A stretch of DNA of 64,000 nt from Bacteroidia bacterium (GCA_030430575.1 JAUIKF010000014.1:62001-126000), one strand, 5' to 3'. Positions 43,943 through 53,487 are shown, counted from the first letter of the stretch. Numbers and translations: made by a program. The notes: generated by a model not told the origin, from the letters alone.

Positions 43943-45091
43943 TTAAAGGAATTTAGCTTGTGCGCCATCCCCTAACGCAACAGCATATGCCTTCAGGTTG
44001 ATGCCCGTTTGCTGAAAATAGGCTGCAGATACCGCAGAAATAAAAGCTTCTTTTTCACTGGATTTAATCAAATTAAGCGTACATCCTCCAAATCCCCCGC
44101 CCATCATTCTTGCGCCTAGCACTTCTTCTTTATTTCGGGTAAAATCCACCAGAAAATCCAGTTCTTGACAACTTACTTCATACAGTTGCGAAAGGCTATC
44201 ATGAGACTGATAGAGCAATCCTCCCAGTTTCTGCATATCTCTCACCTTCATGGCATCACAAGCTTGTAGGACTCGCACATTTTCCTGAACGACATGCAGG
44301 CAGCGCTGATAGATTAAGGCTGGCATTTCATCCTGAAATAGGGTTAACCTGGTGAGGGATACATCTCGCAAATTATGGATCTCAGGAACATGTTTTTTGA
44401 GCAATTCCACCCCCTCCTCGCACTGAGTCCGACGGTCATTATATTCCGTCCCCGCCAGGGAATGCTCCACACAGGTGTCAAGCAAAACGAGTTCATAATC
44501 CCCTAGCTCAAGGGGAAAGTATTCGTATTCCAGGCTCCTACAATCTAGGCGAAAAACATGCCCTTGTTTGCCCATCACACTGGCAAACTGGTCCATGATG
44601 CCACAGGCGACGCCAGCATAATGATGCTCCGCCATTTGCGCGATTTTGGCAAGCTGAGTCTGAGAGAATCTCAGTGAAAACAACTCGTTTAAGCCAGTGG
44701 CCAAGGCACATTCTAGCGCAGCGGAAGAGGATACGCCTGCTCCTAAAGGCACATTGCCATAAAATATCGCCTCAAAAGCACCTAAAGAAGCCCCTGCATT
44801 CTGAAGCTCTGCCACCACGCCTATGATATAGTTTTTCCACCCACCCCCTTCCATCGGATGGAGGCGCTTGAGTGAAAACTCCATTGTCTCCTCCATATCC
44901 ACGGAGTATACCTTACATAGGTCAGTTGCGGAGGTGGAGGCTAAATGAAAAGTGATCTTTTTGTCAATCGCTCCAGGCATGACAAATCCATCATTATAAT
45001 CGGTGTGCTCGCCGATCAGATTTATCCTTCCAGGCGCGCTACTAGAGAGCGTTGGAGGATGATGAAATATGTGAGAAAAATGGTGATTCAT
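43943..45091 (-). CDS. galK: Galactokinase
   Basis: A 382-residue GHMP-family kinase that makes galactose-1-phosphate from galactose and ATP in the Leloir pathway. All key motifs are present: SAPGRINLIGEHTDYNDGFVMP (substrate-binding, about 18-39), VPLGAGVSSSAALE (ATP loop, about 115-130), CGIMDQFASVMG with the catalytic Asp, and GARMMGGGFGGCTL near the end. Length is normal. galT and galM are not seen nearby. The DUF4301 remnant follows directly downstream, in what was probably one operon. Divergent from the hybrid regulator at 45249. Confidence 0.96.
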   Translation of the reverse strand: MNHHFSHIFHHPPTLSSSAPGRINLIGEHTDYNDGFVMPGAIDKKITFHLASTSATDLCKVYSVDMEETMEFSLKRLHPMEGGGWKNYIIGVVAELQNAGASLGAFEAIFYGNVPLGAGVSSSAALECALATGLNELFSLRFSQTQLAKIAQMAEHHYAGVACGIMDQFASVMGKQGHVFRLDCRSLEYEYFPLELGDYELVLLDTCVEHSLAGTEYNDRRTQCEEGVELLKKHVPEIHNLRDVSLTRLTLFQDEMPALIYQRCLHVVQENVRVLQACDAMKVRDMQKLGGLLYQSHDSLSQLYEVSCQELDFLVDFTRNKEEVLGARMMGGGFGGCTLNLIKSSEKEAFISAVSAAYFQQTGINLKAYAVALGDGAQAKFL

Positions 45092-45248
45092 TTAGGGCAT
45101 GAAATTCTAAAACAAGACATCTATTGTCAATTGATTATCTATCTTTTTCCCGTTAAGAACCGCTTGTATTTCCTCAATACTTAGGTTTTGCTAATTTGGC
45201 CCGTGGTTTCCTTTTGTTTCGCCAATTGAAAAGGATGAAAAAGCTACG

Positions 45249-48200
45249 ATGAGGGTTCGATTATTAAGAAATATGAAGCTGGGCCTTAGCCTAATAAGCC
45301 TATGGCATATCTCCTTGATGTGGGCGCAGAACCCGACGGCCTTTCGACATATCAATAAGCAAAATGGGCTTTCCCAAAACTCTGTTTTTGCCATTGCTCA
45401 GGATGGATATGGGTTTATGTGGTTTGGGACAAGAGATGGGTTGAATAAATATGATGGCTATCGAATGATCGTATTCAGGCATCAGGCAGACAATCCACAA
45501 AGCATTATTTCTGATGATATTCGGGCTTTATATTATGATAAAGTAGACAGTGTATTGTGGATTTGTACACCGGAAGGACTGAGTAAATACCTGGCGCAGC
45601 GGGAAGAGTTTGTCAATTACCCCAACCCTGATGGTCCTTTTTTCCCTAAAATGGGCGCCATGCGATGTGTATACAGAGATTCAAAAAATCGCTTATGGGC
45701 AGGTTCTGATTTAACCCGGGTGCTCTTCAAAGATGCCGCCGGTCAAATTTGGCTTGGAACAGATGCTGGATTGGAAAAAATCCAACGAGACGCTACCGGG
45801 AAACTTCGTTTTACCCATTTTCTGCCCGAGATCAAGGTATTCTCATTAAAAGGATCTGGAAAGGGGACTTTATTGGTGGGGAGTTATTCTAATGGCCTTT
45901 TTGAATTAGATAAAGAAGGAAATCTTTTGGGGCACTATACAGAATCGGATGGCCTGCCAGGGCATACGATCTTTGGAATTTTGGAAGATAATAGTGGGAA
46001 GATTTGGTTGAGTACAAATAATGGGTTGGCAAGGTTTGAGCGAACTGGGCGAAGCTTCAGTACTTATAATTATTCGGATGGCTTAAGTAATCTGGAGTTT
46101 AATTTTAATGCTTACGCCAAGACCCGTAAAGGGGAATTCCTGTTTGGTGGGACCAATGGATTTACGCTCTTCGATCCAGAAGAAATTAAAATCAATACGT
46201 TTGTGCCCCCTGTAGTTTTTACTGAGCTAAAATCCTTTAACCAGCCTGTCCAGGTCAATGATAAAAAGGAATTACTAACCAAAGCCATCAACCTAACCCA
46301 AAACCTGACTTTCAGGTATAATCAGGCCAATTTCACCCTTAGTTTTGCAGCCCTTGATTATTTCAACCCCGCCAATAACAGATATGCCTATATCTTGGAG
46401 GGTCTGGACAAAGATTGGAAATATACCCAGGGGAAAACGGAGGTGAGTTATACCATTCAGCGTCCGGGTAAATACACTTTTCGACTAAAAGGAGCCAATA
46501 GTGATGGCATCTGGAATAGTCAAGAGCGACAGCTGCTAATATGTGTTTTGCCGCCTCCGTGGCTGAGCTGGTGGGCCTATATGCTATATGGGCTTTTTGC
46601 TATTTTGGTGTATCTGGGGGTTGTTCGTTTTGTAAAGCTTAGGCATCGCTTCCAACTGGAAAAGGTGGAGAAGGAAAAGCAGAAAGAATTGCATCAATCC
46701 AAGCTTCGCTTTTTTACCAATATTGCGCATGAATTTCGCACACCCCTGACCTTAATTATTGGTCCACTCGAAGAGCTTACCCGAAGGCAAGAAAGTTCAG
46801 GCCGCGTGCAGCGGCAGCTTCTCTCCATCGAGGCCAATGCACATCGCCTACTCAGGCTGGTGAATCAGTTGTTGAACTTTAGGAAACTGGAAGCTGAGCA
46901 TGAGGTTATGCAGGTGGCAGAAGGGAATTTTGTCAAATTTGTGAAGGAGATTTTTCTTTCTTTTCAGGAAAATGCCCGTTTAAGGCAAATTGAGTATACT
47001 TTCTCAACAGTGGCAAATGAGATGAATCTGTGGTATGATCGGGATAAAATGGAGAAGGTTTGCTTCAATTTGTTGTCCAACGCATTTAAATTCACGCCGG
47101 ATTGTGGGAAAGTTGCTGTATCAATCACTCAGGAAGAAGGAGCCATTTGCCTGGAAGTAAACGATAATGGTAAAGGCATCTCTTCACTGATGCAAGAACA
47201 AATATTCAAACGATTCTTTGAGCAGGAAACTCCCTTTGAGCACAACTTTAAAAATTCTGGAATTGGTCTGGCAGTTTCTCGTCAATTAGTGGAAATGCAT
47301 CATGGAAGTATCCATGTACAAAGCGAAGAAGGCAAAGGTGCTTGTTTTCAAGTGCGAATCCCTAAGGGCAAAAATCATTTTAAAAAGAATGAAATCATCC
47401 TGGGCTTCAAGGATAGCGAAGATATTTCAAATTATACAGCCCATGCCCCAACTGAAATCACTCCTCAGACTCCTCCCATTCAGCCGCTTGAAGATGTAGC
47501 TAATACTTCCAGAGAGGATCAAAAACGTCTTTTAATTGTGGAGGATAATCAGGAAGTACAAAATTATATCAAACAGATTTTTGCCAGTGAATATCAACTT
47601 ATTTCAGCTTCTAATGGGGAAGAAGGCTTTAAAAAAGCCAAAGAAAGCAGTCCGGATTTGATTTTGAGCGATGTCATGATGCCCAGAATGGATGGCATCA
47701 GTTTTTGTAGCAAAATCAAAACAAGTGTGGAGACCAGCCATATTCCTGTTATTTTGTTGACAGCGCGGACGGCTTTTATCTATAAGCTGGAGGGGTTGGA
47801 AACAGGTGCTGATGATTATATCACGAAACCCTTCAGCCCAGAAGAGCTCAAACTTCGCGTGCGAAATATCCTTCAGGCCCGTACACGCATGCGTGAGAAA
47901 TTTACCAAGACCTTGAAGCTTGAACCCAAAGAAGTGACGCCCACTTCCGTAGACGAAATATTCCTGGAGAAAGCCATTCAATTGATAGAAAACAATATGG
48001 ATAATGTGGACTTCTCTGTAGAAGATTTTGCCTATGAAATGGCTGTTAGTCGGGCATTGTTGTTTACCAAAATAAAATCTGTCACCGACCTTACCCCTAA
48101 CAACTTCATCAAAACCCTGCGGATGAAGCGTGCTGCCCAATTATTGAAACATCAAAAATTGGGCGTAGCTGAAGTTGCCTATCAGGTAGGCTTCAGGGAT

Positions 48201-48269
48201 AGTCGCTATTTCAGCAAGACTTTCCGCAAGCAGTTTGGGAAGACGCCTACGGAATACATGGCAGAATAG
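45249..48269 (+). CDS. Hybrid two-component system regulator (HTCS), shortened sensor
   Basis: A 1006-residue inner-membrane sensor and DNA-binding protein in one chain. Order: signal/anchor (MKLGLSLISLWHISLMWA, the inner ATG at 45279 may be the real start), beta-propeller blades from about 35 to 320 (WFGTRDGLNKYDGY, WLGTDAGL, WLSTNNGLARFE), Y_Y_Y domain (about 361-425), one transmembrane helix (about 440-462), HisKA with FFTNIAHEFRTPL (His about 494), HATPase (NLLSNAFKFTP, NDNGKGI, SGIGLAVS), receiver (VEDN, phospho-Asp in LSDVMMPRMDG) and a C-terminal AraC-type helix-turn-helix (VAEVAYQVGFRDSRYFSKTFRKQFGKTPTEY). HTCS proteins bind a glycan fragment in the periplasm and switch on utilisation genes. 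Full-length ones have about 14 blades and 1300-1400 residues; here about six. It probably controls the genes that follow. Confidence 0.93.
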   Translation: MRVRLLRNMKLGLSLISLWHISLMWAQNPTAFRHINKQNGLSQNSVFAIAQDGYGFMWFGTRDGLNKYDGYRMIVFRHQADNPQSIISDDIRALYYDKVDSVLWICTPEGLSKYLAQREEFVNYPNPDGPFFPKMGAMRCVYRDSKNRLWAGSDLTRVLFKDAAGQIWLGTDAGLEKIQRDATGKLRFTHFLPEIKVFSLKGSGKGTLLVGSYSNGLFELDKEGNLLGHYTESDGLPGHTIFGILEDNSGKIWLSTNNGLARFERTGRSFSTYNYSDGLSNLEFNFNAYAKTRKGEFLFGGTNGFTLFDPEEIKINTFVPPVVFTELKSFNQPVQVNDKKELLTKAINLTQNLTFRYNQANFTLSFAALDYFNPANNRYAYILEGLDKDWKYTQGKTEVSYTIQRPGKYTFRLKGANSDGIWNSQERQLLICVLPPPWLSWWAYMLYGLFAILVYLGVVRFVKLRHRFQLEKVEKEKQKELHQSKLRFFTNIAHEFRTPLTLIIGPLEELTRRQESSGRVQRQLLSIEANAHRLLRLVNQLLNFRKLEAEHEVMQVAEGNFVKFVKEIFLSFQENARLRQIEYTFSTVANEMNLWYDRDKMEKVCFNLLSNAFKFTPDCGKVAVSITQEEGAICLEVNDNGKGISSLMQEQIFKRFFEQETPFEHNFKNSGIGLAVSRQLVEMHHGSIHVQSEEGKGACFQVRIPKGKNHFKKNEIILGFKDSEDISNYTAHAPTEITPQTPPIQPLEDVANTSREDQKRLLIVEDNQEVQNYIKQIFASEYQLISASNGEEGFKKAKESSPDLILSDVMMPRMDGISFCSKIKTSVETSHIPVILLTARTAFIYKLEGLETGADDYITKPFSPEELKLRVRNILQARTRMREKFTKTLKLEPKEVTPTSVDEIFLEKAIQLIENNMDNVDFSVEDFAYEMAVSRALLFTKIKSVTDLTPNNFIKTLRMKRAAQLLKHQKLGVAEVAYQVGFRDSRYFSKTFRKQFGKTPTEYMAE

Positions 48270-48307
48270 ATATATCCTTCTGAAATCATTCGATTTAGAC
48301 TTTTGGT

Positions 48308-48356
48308 CCCCTAGAATTAGATTTTTGAGGAGACGTTTCCTGCTACCTTTACCCCA
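48308..48356 (+). promoter_or_regulatory. 49-bp motif shared with the GH88 upstream region
   Basis: CCCCTAGAATTAGATTTTTG is identical at 48308-48327 and 63019-63038; the next 29 bases match at 21 positions with no gap and end in TACCTTTACCCCA here. The TAnnTTTA inside looks like a -7 promoter box (consensus TAnnTTTG). Likely a regulator binding site plus promoter. It is 400 bases before the ATG at 48761, with a MITE-like element in between. Confidence 0.6.
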
Positions 48357-48360
48357 AAGC

Positions 48361-48575
48361 TATACTATAGTCTGTGAAAAAAGCCGTTTGGATTAAACCA
48401 TATAAGACATTTAAGGGCATTTAAGTATGAATTAGGAAATAAGAAAATAGTAATACTCTTTCACTCTTATTCCTTCATAATTTCTTGCTTCTATGGTCTT
48501 ATATATCTTTTTTGGTTCAAAATATGGCCCTAAATGTAACCAGGTAATCTATCAGGATTAAGGTCTAATTTTTAC
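48361..48575. repeat. MITE-like palindromic element, degenerate copy 3
   Basis: Begins TATACTATAGTCTGTG and ends ATCAGGATTAAGGTCTAA, with inner AAACCATATAAGACATTTAAG and its partner CTTATATATCTTTTTTGGTT. Ends and inner arms are related to the copies at 5415 and 59833. Its insertion would explain the long leader before the gene at 48761. The 491-bp gap 48270-48760 holds this, the shared motif and one palindrome, but no gene. Confidence 0.6.
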
Positions 48576-48678
48576 AAATGAAACCTTTTTTCACCATATC
48601 CAAAGGGGTTTATTTAGTGCGTGTGAAACAGGGCCCAAAGCAGGTTACGCGTAGGGTTTTAGTAGAATGACTTAAACG

Positions 48679-48707
48679 GTTGTTCCGACTTTCAAAGTCG
48701 GAACAAC
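48679..48707. repeat. GTTGTTCCGACTTT palindrome
   Basis: Perfect 14-bp arms GTTGTTCCGACTTT and AAAGTCGGAACAAC around a single C. It lies 54 bases before the ATG at 48761. It looks like a dispersed repeat; an operator role is possible. Confidence 0.6.
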
Positions 48708-48760
48708 GATCCAATTGGCAAGCATTTTTACCTAATATTGACAGAAGACTTTAGCTACAG

Positions 48761-49585
48761 ATGAACAATTGGACTACAATTCGGATTTCAGCATTTACCC
48801 TGATATTGTTATTATGCTTTACGGGTTGTAGTGACGCTAACAAAAAACAAACGGAACCCCCAAAACCCTACATCATCTTAAAGCTGGATGACCTGAAGTT
48901 TGAAGATGGCCTGGTTCACCCTGGATGGGATCAGGTAGTATCCTATCTGAATGAAAAAGCAGTAATAGGGACTATCGGTCTTATAGGGGAATCTTTGGAA
49001 GAAGGTGATTCCACCTATTTCGATTGGATCAAAGCGCGTGACCAAGAGGGGTATGAGATCTGGCATCATGGATATTGCCACTGTAAACGTATGCGCGATG
49101 AAAAAGAAGTCAGAGAATATAAGGGAGAGCCTTTTGGTGCCCAGCAAACAAGTCTTTTGAGGACGCATCATTTGGCCAAAGAAAAGTTAGGCATTACCCT
49201 TCGCTCTTTTGGGGCACCCTACAATTCAACAGACGAGTGTACGCCTCCAGCATTAGAAAAAATATCCGACATCAAGGTCTGGATGTACAAAGAGACAACT
49301 GCCCCAACGGATAAGTTTGAGCTTAATAGGATCAAAGCGGTAAATATTGAGTACCCTGTTCATGTGCCGGATTTCGAACAATTTAAAGCTGGGTATGATG
49401 CCTTTCGGACTGAACCAGTCCTAGTCATTCAAGGGCATCCCAGGAGCTGGGTGGAAGATTTAAACCGGTGGGAGGAGTTCAAAAAAATCATAGATTTTTT
49501 ACTACAAAAGCAAGTCACGTTTATCACTCCTTATGAGTATTATTTGATGGAAATGGGAAAGACTTCCATTAAAAACGTCCCTTAA
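48761..49585 (+). CDS. Polysaccharide deacetylase-like lipoprotein
   Basis: A 274-residue lipoprotein (signal MNNWTTIRISAFTLILLLCFTGC, lipobox FTGC, Cys 23). The rest resembles NodB-homology/DUF2334 proteins: IILKLDDLKF in place of the TFDD metal motif, YEIWHHGYCHCKR with an HxxxH-type metal pair, FGAPYNSTDE and VLVIQGHPRSW. This suggests a metal-dependent deacetylase or esterase acting on a sugar chain outside the cytosol. First gene after the HTCS regulator and before the rhamnose genes, so it may deacetylate oligosaccharide imported or trimmed by the same system; context inference. Confidence 0.8.
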   Translation: MNNWTTIRISAFTLILLLCFTGCSDANKKQTEPPKPYIILKLDDLKFEDGLVHPGWDQVVSYLNEKAVIGTIGLIGESLEEGDSTYFDWIKARDQEGYEIWHHGYCHCKRMRDEKEVREYKGEPFGAQQTSLLRTHHLAKEKLGITLRSFGAPYNSTDECTPPALEKISDIKVWMYKETTAPTDKFELNRIKAVNIEYPVHVPDFEQFKAGYDAFRTEPVLVIQGHPRSWVEDLNRWEEFKKIIDFLLQKQVTFITPYEYYLMEMGKTSIKNVP

Positions 49586-49902
49586 TTTCTTCGCAATTCT
49601 AGGTCATGTTGAAAATGACCAATCTCTTTTCTTAATTCAGAAGGATTTAATCCTGTTTTCTTTTTTTGAGGAACCAGGGCCTTCCTGCTTAACCAAGTCA
49701 ATAATTTTGTAATAGATAGATTTTCGTTTGGGCCTGTAATAATGTCTATCCCTAGGCCATAGAATCATCAAAGTTCTAGGTTTGATCTGGTATTTACTTG
49801 TATCAGTTTCAAAAGCGCAAACGAATGCTCAAATTATGCATTGATCTACCTCTGTTTAAAGGCTACATTTGTTAAAATTCGCCTAATAATAACACAAAAA
49901 AC
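49586..49902. other. 317-bp leader region before the rhamnose genes
   Basis: No accepted gene. On the minus strand two frames stay open for about 60 codons (for example the one ending NPSELRKEIGHFQHDLELRRN at 49585) but neither has a proper start or a recognisable product; they may be remnants. The right end holds the promoter at 49840-49871. Confidence 0.5.
49840..49871 (+). promoter_or_regulatory. Promoter of the rhamnose operon
   Basis: The -7 box TACATTTG (49864-49871) matches TAnnTTTG fully. ATTG (49840-49843) lies 20 bases upstream and fits the -33 TTTG box with one mismatch. The ATG of the aldolase/dehydrogenase gene is at 49903. Spacing is as known for the Bacteroidota primary sigma factor. 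Confidence 0.6.
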
Positions 49903-52002
49903 ATGCAGTCTAACTCATTCGATCATGTCAATTACCTCTGGGATGAATCCGAGGCCTCAGAATTAGCCGGAGACGAGGTAGCCTTATTCTTATATCGCTC
50001 TAACCAATTAGGGGCAGACCTCCGGATCACGAATTATGGAGGGGGAAATACCTCTTGTAAGACCATTGAGAAGGATCCGCTGACAGGAGAAGAAGTAGAA
50101 GTCATGTGGGTGAAAGGTTCAGGAGGAGATATCGGTACCTTGACCAGACAAGGCATTGCAGGTTTGTATGTAGACAAGCTTAGAGCTTTGAAAAACGTGT
50201 ACCGTGGGCTTGAATTCGAGGATGAAATCGTTCCCCTGTACTATCATTGTTTGTATGATTTGGATAGCCGTACCCCTTCCATAGATACAGCTCTGCACGG
50301 CCTTTTACCTTTTAAACATATAGACCATTTGCATCCTGATGCGTTGATCTCCATCGCTGCAGCCAAAGACAGCCAGCGGATCACCCAGGAGATTTGGGGA
50401 GATACGATGGGATGGATTCCGTGGCAACGTCCTGGTTTTGATTTGGGATTACAGTTAGAAAAGTGTCTAAATGAAAATCCAGGCATTCGCGGGATTGTGC
50501 TGGGCGGGCATGGCCTGTTTACCTGGGGAGACACTTCCTATGCGTGCTATATCAATAGCCTGGAAGTCATTGAAACAGCCTCTGCTTATATAGCAGAAAG
50601 AGAAGGGAAAGAACGCCCCGTTTTTGGTGGGCAAAAAGTAGAAAGTTTACCCGCAAACGATCGCAAGCAGCAAGCCGCCCAAATAGCGCCTTTATTAAGA
50701 GGCCTTTGCTCCAGCCACAAAAGAATGATCGGGCATTTTACAGATGATGAAAGGGTGCTTCAATTCATCAACAGCCATGATCTGGCCAAATTAGCCCCTT
50801 TAGGAACTTCCTGCCCAGACCACTTTCTCAGAACCAAAATTCAGCCTTTGGTCCTAAATCTTCCCGCTAGTGCAGATCTCAGCGATCCCCCAAAAATCAA
50901 AGCGCAAATTGAGCCTGATTTTGATGGGTATAGGCAAGAATATGAGGCCTATTATGACACATGCAAGCACGACAATAGTCCGGCTATGCGTGATCCCAAC
51001 CCCGTAGTCATTTTGTATCCGGGCGTAGGGATGTTCACCTTTGCCAAGAATAAACAGACTGCCCGAGTAGCCGCAGAGTTTTACCTCAATGCGATCAATG
51101 TCATGAGAGGGGCAGAAGCCATCTCCGAATATACCGCACTTCCCCGCCAGGAAGCATTTGACATTGAGTACTGGCTCCTGGAAGAAGCTAAATTGCAGCG
51201 TCAACCTGCCGAGAAACCGCTTTCTCGTAAAGTTGCCCTCATCACAGGTGCTGGAGGAGGAATCGGTAAAGCAATCGCCACCAAATTGGTCGCTGAGGGC
51301 GCCAATGTGGTATTGACGGACATATCAGAGGATTCTTTGATTGAGGTAAATAATACCTTTAAACGAGATACGTCGACCTATGTGGTTTGTAATGTAAACA
51401 GTACAGAGGATATTGCTGAAGCATTTGCTGCAGCCTGCCTGGAATTTGGAGGGGTAGACATCATAGTGCATGCAGCAGGGCTGGCTATTTCCAAGCCGTT
51501 GGCTGAGCATAGCATTCAGGATTGGGATATCTTACAAAACGTCTTGGTCAAAGGGCAGTTTTTAATGGCGCAGGAAGGCGTATCTATTTTGCGCAAACAG
51601 GCCTTGGGAGGTGACATTATTCACATTGCTTCGAAAAATGGCCTAGTAGCAGGGCCTAATAATGTGGGCTATGGCACTGCCAAAGCCGCCCAACAACACA
51701 TGACACGCTTACTGGCTGCTGAGTTGGGAGGCGAAAAGATTCGGGTAAATACGGTAAACCCTGATGGGGTGATCGTGGGCAGTAAAATATGGGAAGGAGA
51801 ATGGGCAGAAGGAAGGGCTAAAGCGCACGGAATATCTGTTGAAGAGCTGCCTGCTCATTATGCTAAGCGGAACCTGATGAATGAGATTATCCTTCCCGAT
51901 GATATAGCCGATGCGGTATTTGCATTGGTAGGGATTTTAGGAAAAAGCACTGGAAATACCCTGAATGTGGATGGTGGAATGGCTTCCGCTTTTGTTAGAT
52001 AG
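49903..52002 (+). CDS. rhaD: Bifunctional rhamnulose-1-phosphate aldolase / short-chain dehydrogenase
   Basis: A 699-residue two-domain cytosolic enzyme. Residues 1-430 form a class II aldolase domain (LRITNYGGGNTSCK, VKGSGGDIGTLTRQGIAGLYVDKL, HLHPDALISIAAAKD, GIVLGGHGLFTWGD), which splits rhamnulose-1-phosphate into DHAP and L-lactaldehyde. Residues 440-699 are a short-chain dehydrogenase (VALITGAGGGIGKAIA, GxxxGxG cofactor loop; catalytic YGTAKAA; substrate VNTVNPDGVI), which should oxidise or reduce lactaldehyde. This fusion is typical of rhamnose pathways in Bacteroidota and Bacillus (TIGR02632 type). First gene of the rhamnose block, with a promoter directly upstream. Confidence 0.94.
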   Translation: MQSNSFDHVNYLWDESEASELAGDEVALFLYRSNQLGADLRITNYGGGNTSCKTIEKDPLTGEEVEVMWVKGSGGDIGTLTRQGIAGLYVDKLRALKNVYRGLEFEDEIVPLYYHCLYDLDSRTPSIDTALHGLLPFKHIDHLHPDALISIAAAKDSQRITQEIWGDTMGWIPWQRPGFDLGLQLEKCLNENPGIRGIVLGGHGLFTWGDTSYACYINSLEVIETASAYIAEREGKERPVFGGQKVESLPANDRKQQAAQIAPLLRGLCSSHKRMIGHFTDDERVLQFINSHDLAKLAPLGTSCPDHFLRTKIQPLVLNLPASADLSDPPKIKAQIEPDFDGYRQEYEAYYDTCKHDNSPAMRDPNPVVILYPGVGMFTFAKNKQTARVAAEFYLNAINVMRGAEAISEYTALPRQEAFDIEYWLLEEAKLQRQPAEKPLSRKVALITGAGGGIGKAIATKLVAEGANVVLTDISEDSLIEVNNTFKRDTSTYVVCNVNSTEDIAEAFAAACLEFGGVDIIVHAAGLAISKPLAEHSIQDWDILQNVLVKGQFLMAQEGVSILRKQALGGDIIHIASKNGLVAGPNNVGYGTAKAAQQHMTRLLAAELGGEKIRVNTVNPDGVIVGSKIWEGEWAEGRAKAHGISVEELPAHYAKRNLMNEIILPDDIADAVFALVGILGKSTGNTLNVDGGMASAFVR

Positions 52003-52076
52003 TTCATGTTTTCCTAATAGAATTTTTTGGTTAATTGAGACATTTAGTGGAATGATCACTTTACCCCTAACATTCA

Positions 52077-52141
52077 CCACGGATTACACAGATTTACACG
52101 GATTAAAGAAAGAAATCTGTGGGAATCTGGGTAATCTGTGG
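52077..52141. repeat. CCACGGATTACACAGATTT palindromic repeat
   Basis: Starts CCACGGATTACACAGATTT, then AAAGAAAGAAATCTGTG and ends GGGTAATCTGTGG, so the outer arms pair. Degenerate copy at 26489. It sits in the 201-bp gap between the aldolase and isomerase genes of one operon. Confidence 0.7.
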
Positions 52142-52203
52142 TTTTTTCTTTATTCCTCCACCCAAACCTGCACCCTAAATTTTCTCCCTTCAATTCCTTG
52201 ATT

Positions 52204-53487
52204 ATGCAAATTTCAACAGATCAAATCAGGCTATTTAATACCTATCATGAAGCGCATCACAAACGTCAGTTTGAATATTTAGCCAGTGAACTCGCTGAAA
52301 ATGGACTGGATGTAGAATCCCTGCTGGAAAAAATCAGCCATTTTCAAGTGGCTATTCCCAGTTGGGCCCTTGGAACGGGAGGCACACGTTTTGGTCGCTT
52401 TTCGATGAGTGGAGAGCCTGGCAATCTCACAGAAAAAATCAAGGATATTGGGATTCTCCACCAATTAACGCGATCTGCAGGAGCGGTATCCCTCCATATT
52501 CCCTGGGATATTCCGGAGTACCCGGAAGAGATTAAAGAACTTGCAGATGCTTATGGAATTGTGTTCGACGCGGTCAATTCTAATACCTTTCAGGATCAGC
52601 CTGGACAAGCTTCGAGTTATAAATATGGATCCCTATGCGCAACTGAGCCTACGGTTCGCTCTCAGGCAATTGAGCATAACAAATCAGTCATTGATCATGG
52701 CATTGCGTTAGGCTCAAAAAGCCTGACCGTATGGCTCTCTGATGGTTCTAATTTTCCGGGTCAGCTAAACTTCAGAAAGGCGCTCCAGCGTACACAGCAG
52801 AGCTTACAGGAAATATATGCCTATATGCCTTCCGATTGGAAAATGTATATAGAGTACAAACCCTATGAGCCCAATTTTTACAGCACCGTAATTCAGGATT
52901 GGGGAACCTCTCATTTACTAGCTCAGGCCTGTGGAGATAGAGCGTACTGCCTGGTGGACCTGGGGCACCATCTCCCCAATACTAATATTGAGCAAATCGT
53001 GGCAACGCTACTGTGGAAAGGAAAGCTTGGCGGTTTTCATTTTAACGACAGTAAATATGGAGACGATGACCTTACGGTTGGCTCTATTAAGCCTTACCAG
53101 CTCTTTTTGATTTTCAATGAATTGGTATTTGGAATGGAAAATAATGAGGGGCATAATCCCCCGCTGGCCTGGATGATTGATGCCAGTCATAATATCAAAG
53201 ATCCATTGGAAGACTTGATGCAAAGTTTAGAAGCCATAAGGCTTGCATATGCACAGGCGCTGATCGTGAATCATGAACGGTTGGAGCATGCGCGTGATAT
53301 CAATGATGTGACCTTATGTCAGGAGATCATGCAAGCTGCTTACCGGACTGATTTACGGCCCTTATTGCAAGAGGCGAGGCTAAGAACTGGAGGAGCAATT
53401 GAGCCAATATCTTTTTATCGTGAGGCAAATATTCGCGAACAATTGACCGCTAAAAGAGGCATAACATCTGTAGCAACGGGCCTTTAA
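52204..53487 (+). CDS. rhaI: L-rhamnose isomerase (TIM-barrel, RhaI type)
   Basis: A 427-residue xylose-isomerase-like TIM-barrel enzyme that turns L-rhamnose into L-rhamnulose. ATG 52204 (MQISTDQI) was chosen; the upstream extension would code for repeat-derived sequence. Features: SWALGTGGTRFGRF near the N-terminus as in the Pseudomonas stutzeri type (TIGR02629), SLHIPWDIP, VWLSDGSNFPGQ, MYIEYKPYEPNFYSTVIQDWG with metal-binding Glu, VDLGHHLPNTNIE with metal-binding Asp/His, FHFNDSKYGDDDL and WMIDASHN. Distinct from the RhaA family of E. coli. Cytosolic; middle gene of the rhamnose block. Confidence 0.93.
   Translation: MQISTDQIRLFNTYHEAHHKRQFEYLASELAENGLDVESLLEKISHFQVAIPSWALGTGGTRFGRFSMSGEPGNLTEKIKDIGILHQLTRSAGAVSLHIPWDIPEYPEEIKELADAYGIVFDAVNSNTFQDQPGQASSYKYGSLCATEPTVRSQAIEHNKSVIDHGIALGSKSLTVWLSDGSNFPGQLNFRKALQRTQQSLQEIYAYMPSDWKMYIEYKPYEPNFYSTVIQDWGTSHLLAQACGDRAYCLVDLGHHLPNTNIEQIVATLLWKGKLGGFHFNDSKYGDDDLTVGSIKPYQLFLIFNELVFGMENNEGHNPPLAWMIDASHNIKDPLEDLMQSLEAIRLAYAQALIVNHERLEHARDINDVTLCQEIMQAAYRTDLRPLLQEARLRTGGAIEPISFYREANIREQLTAKRGITSVATGL

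Noticed and set aside
49585-49757. Two overlapping minus-strand frames of about 60 codons
   Set aside because: Neither has a good start or a known product; both being open in AT-rich sequence is not evidence of coding.
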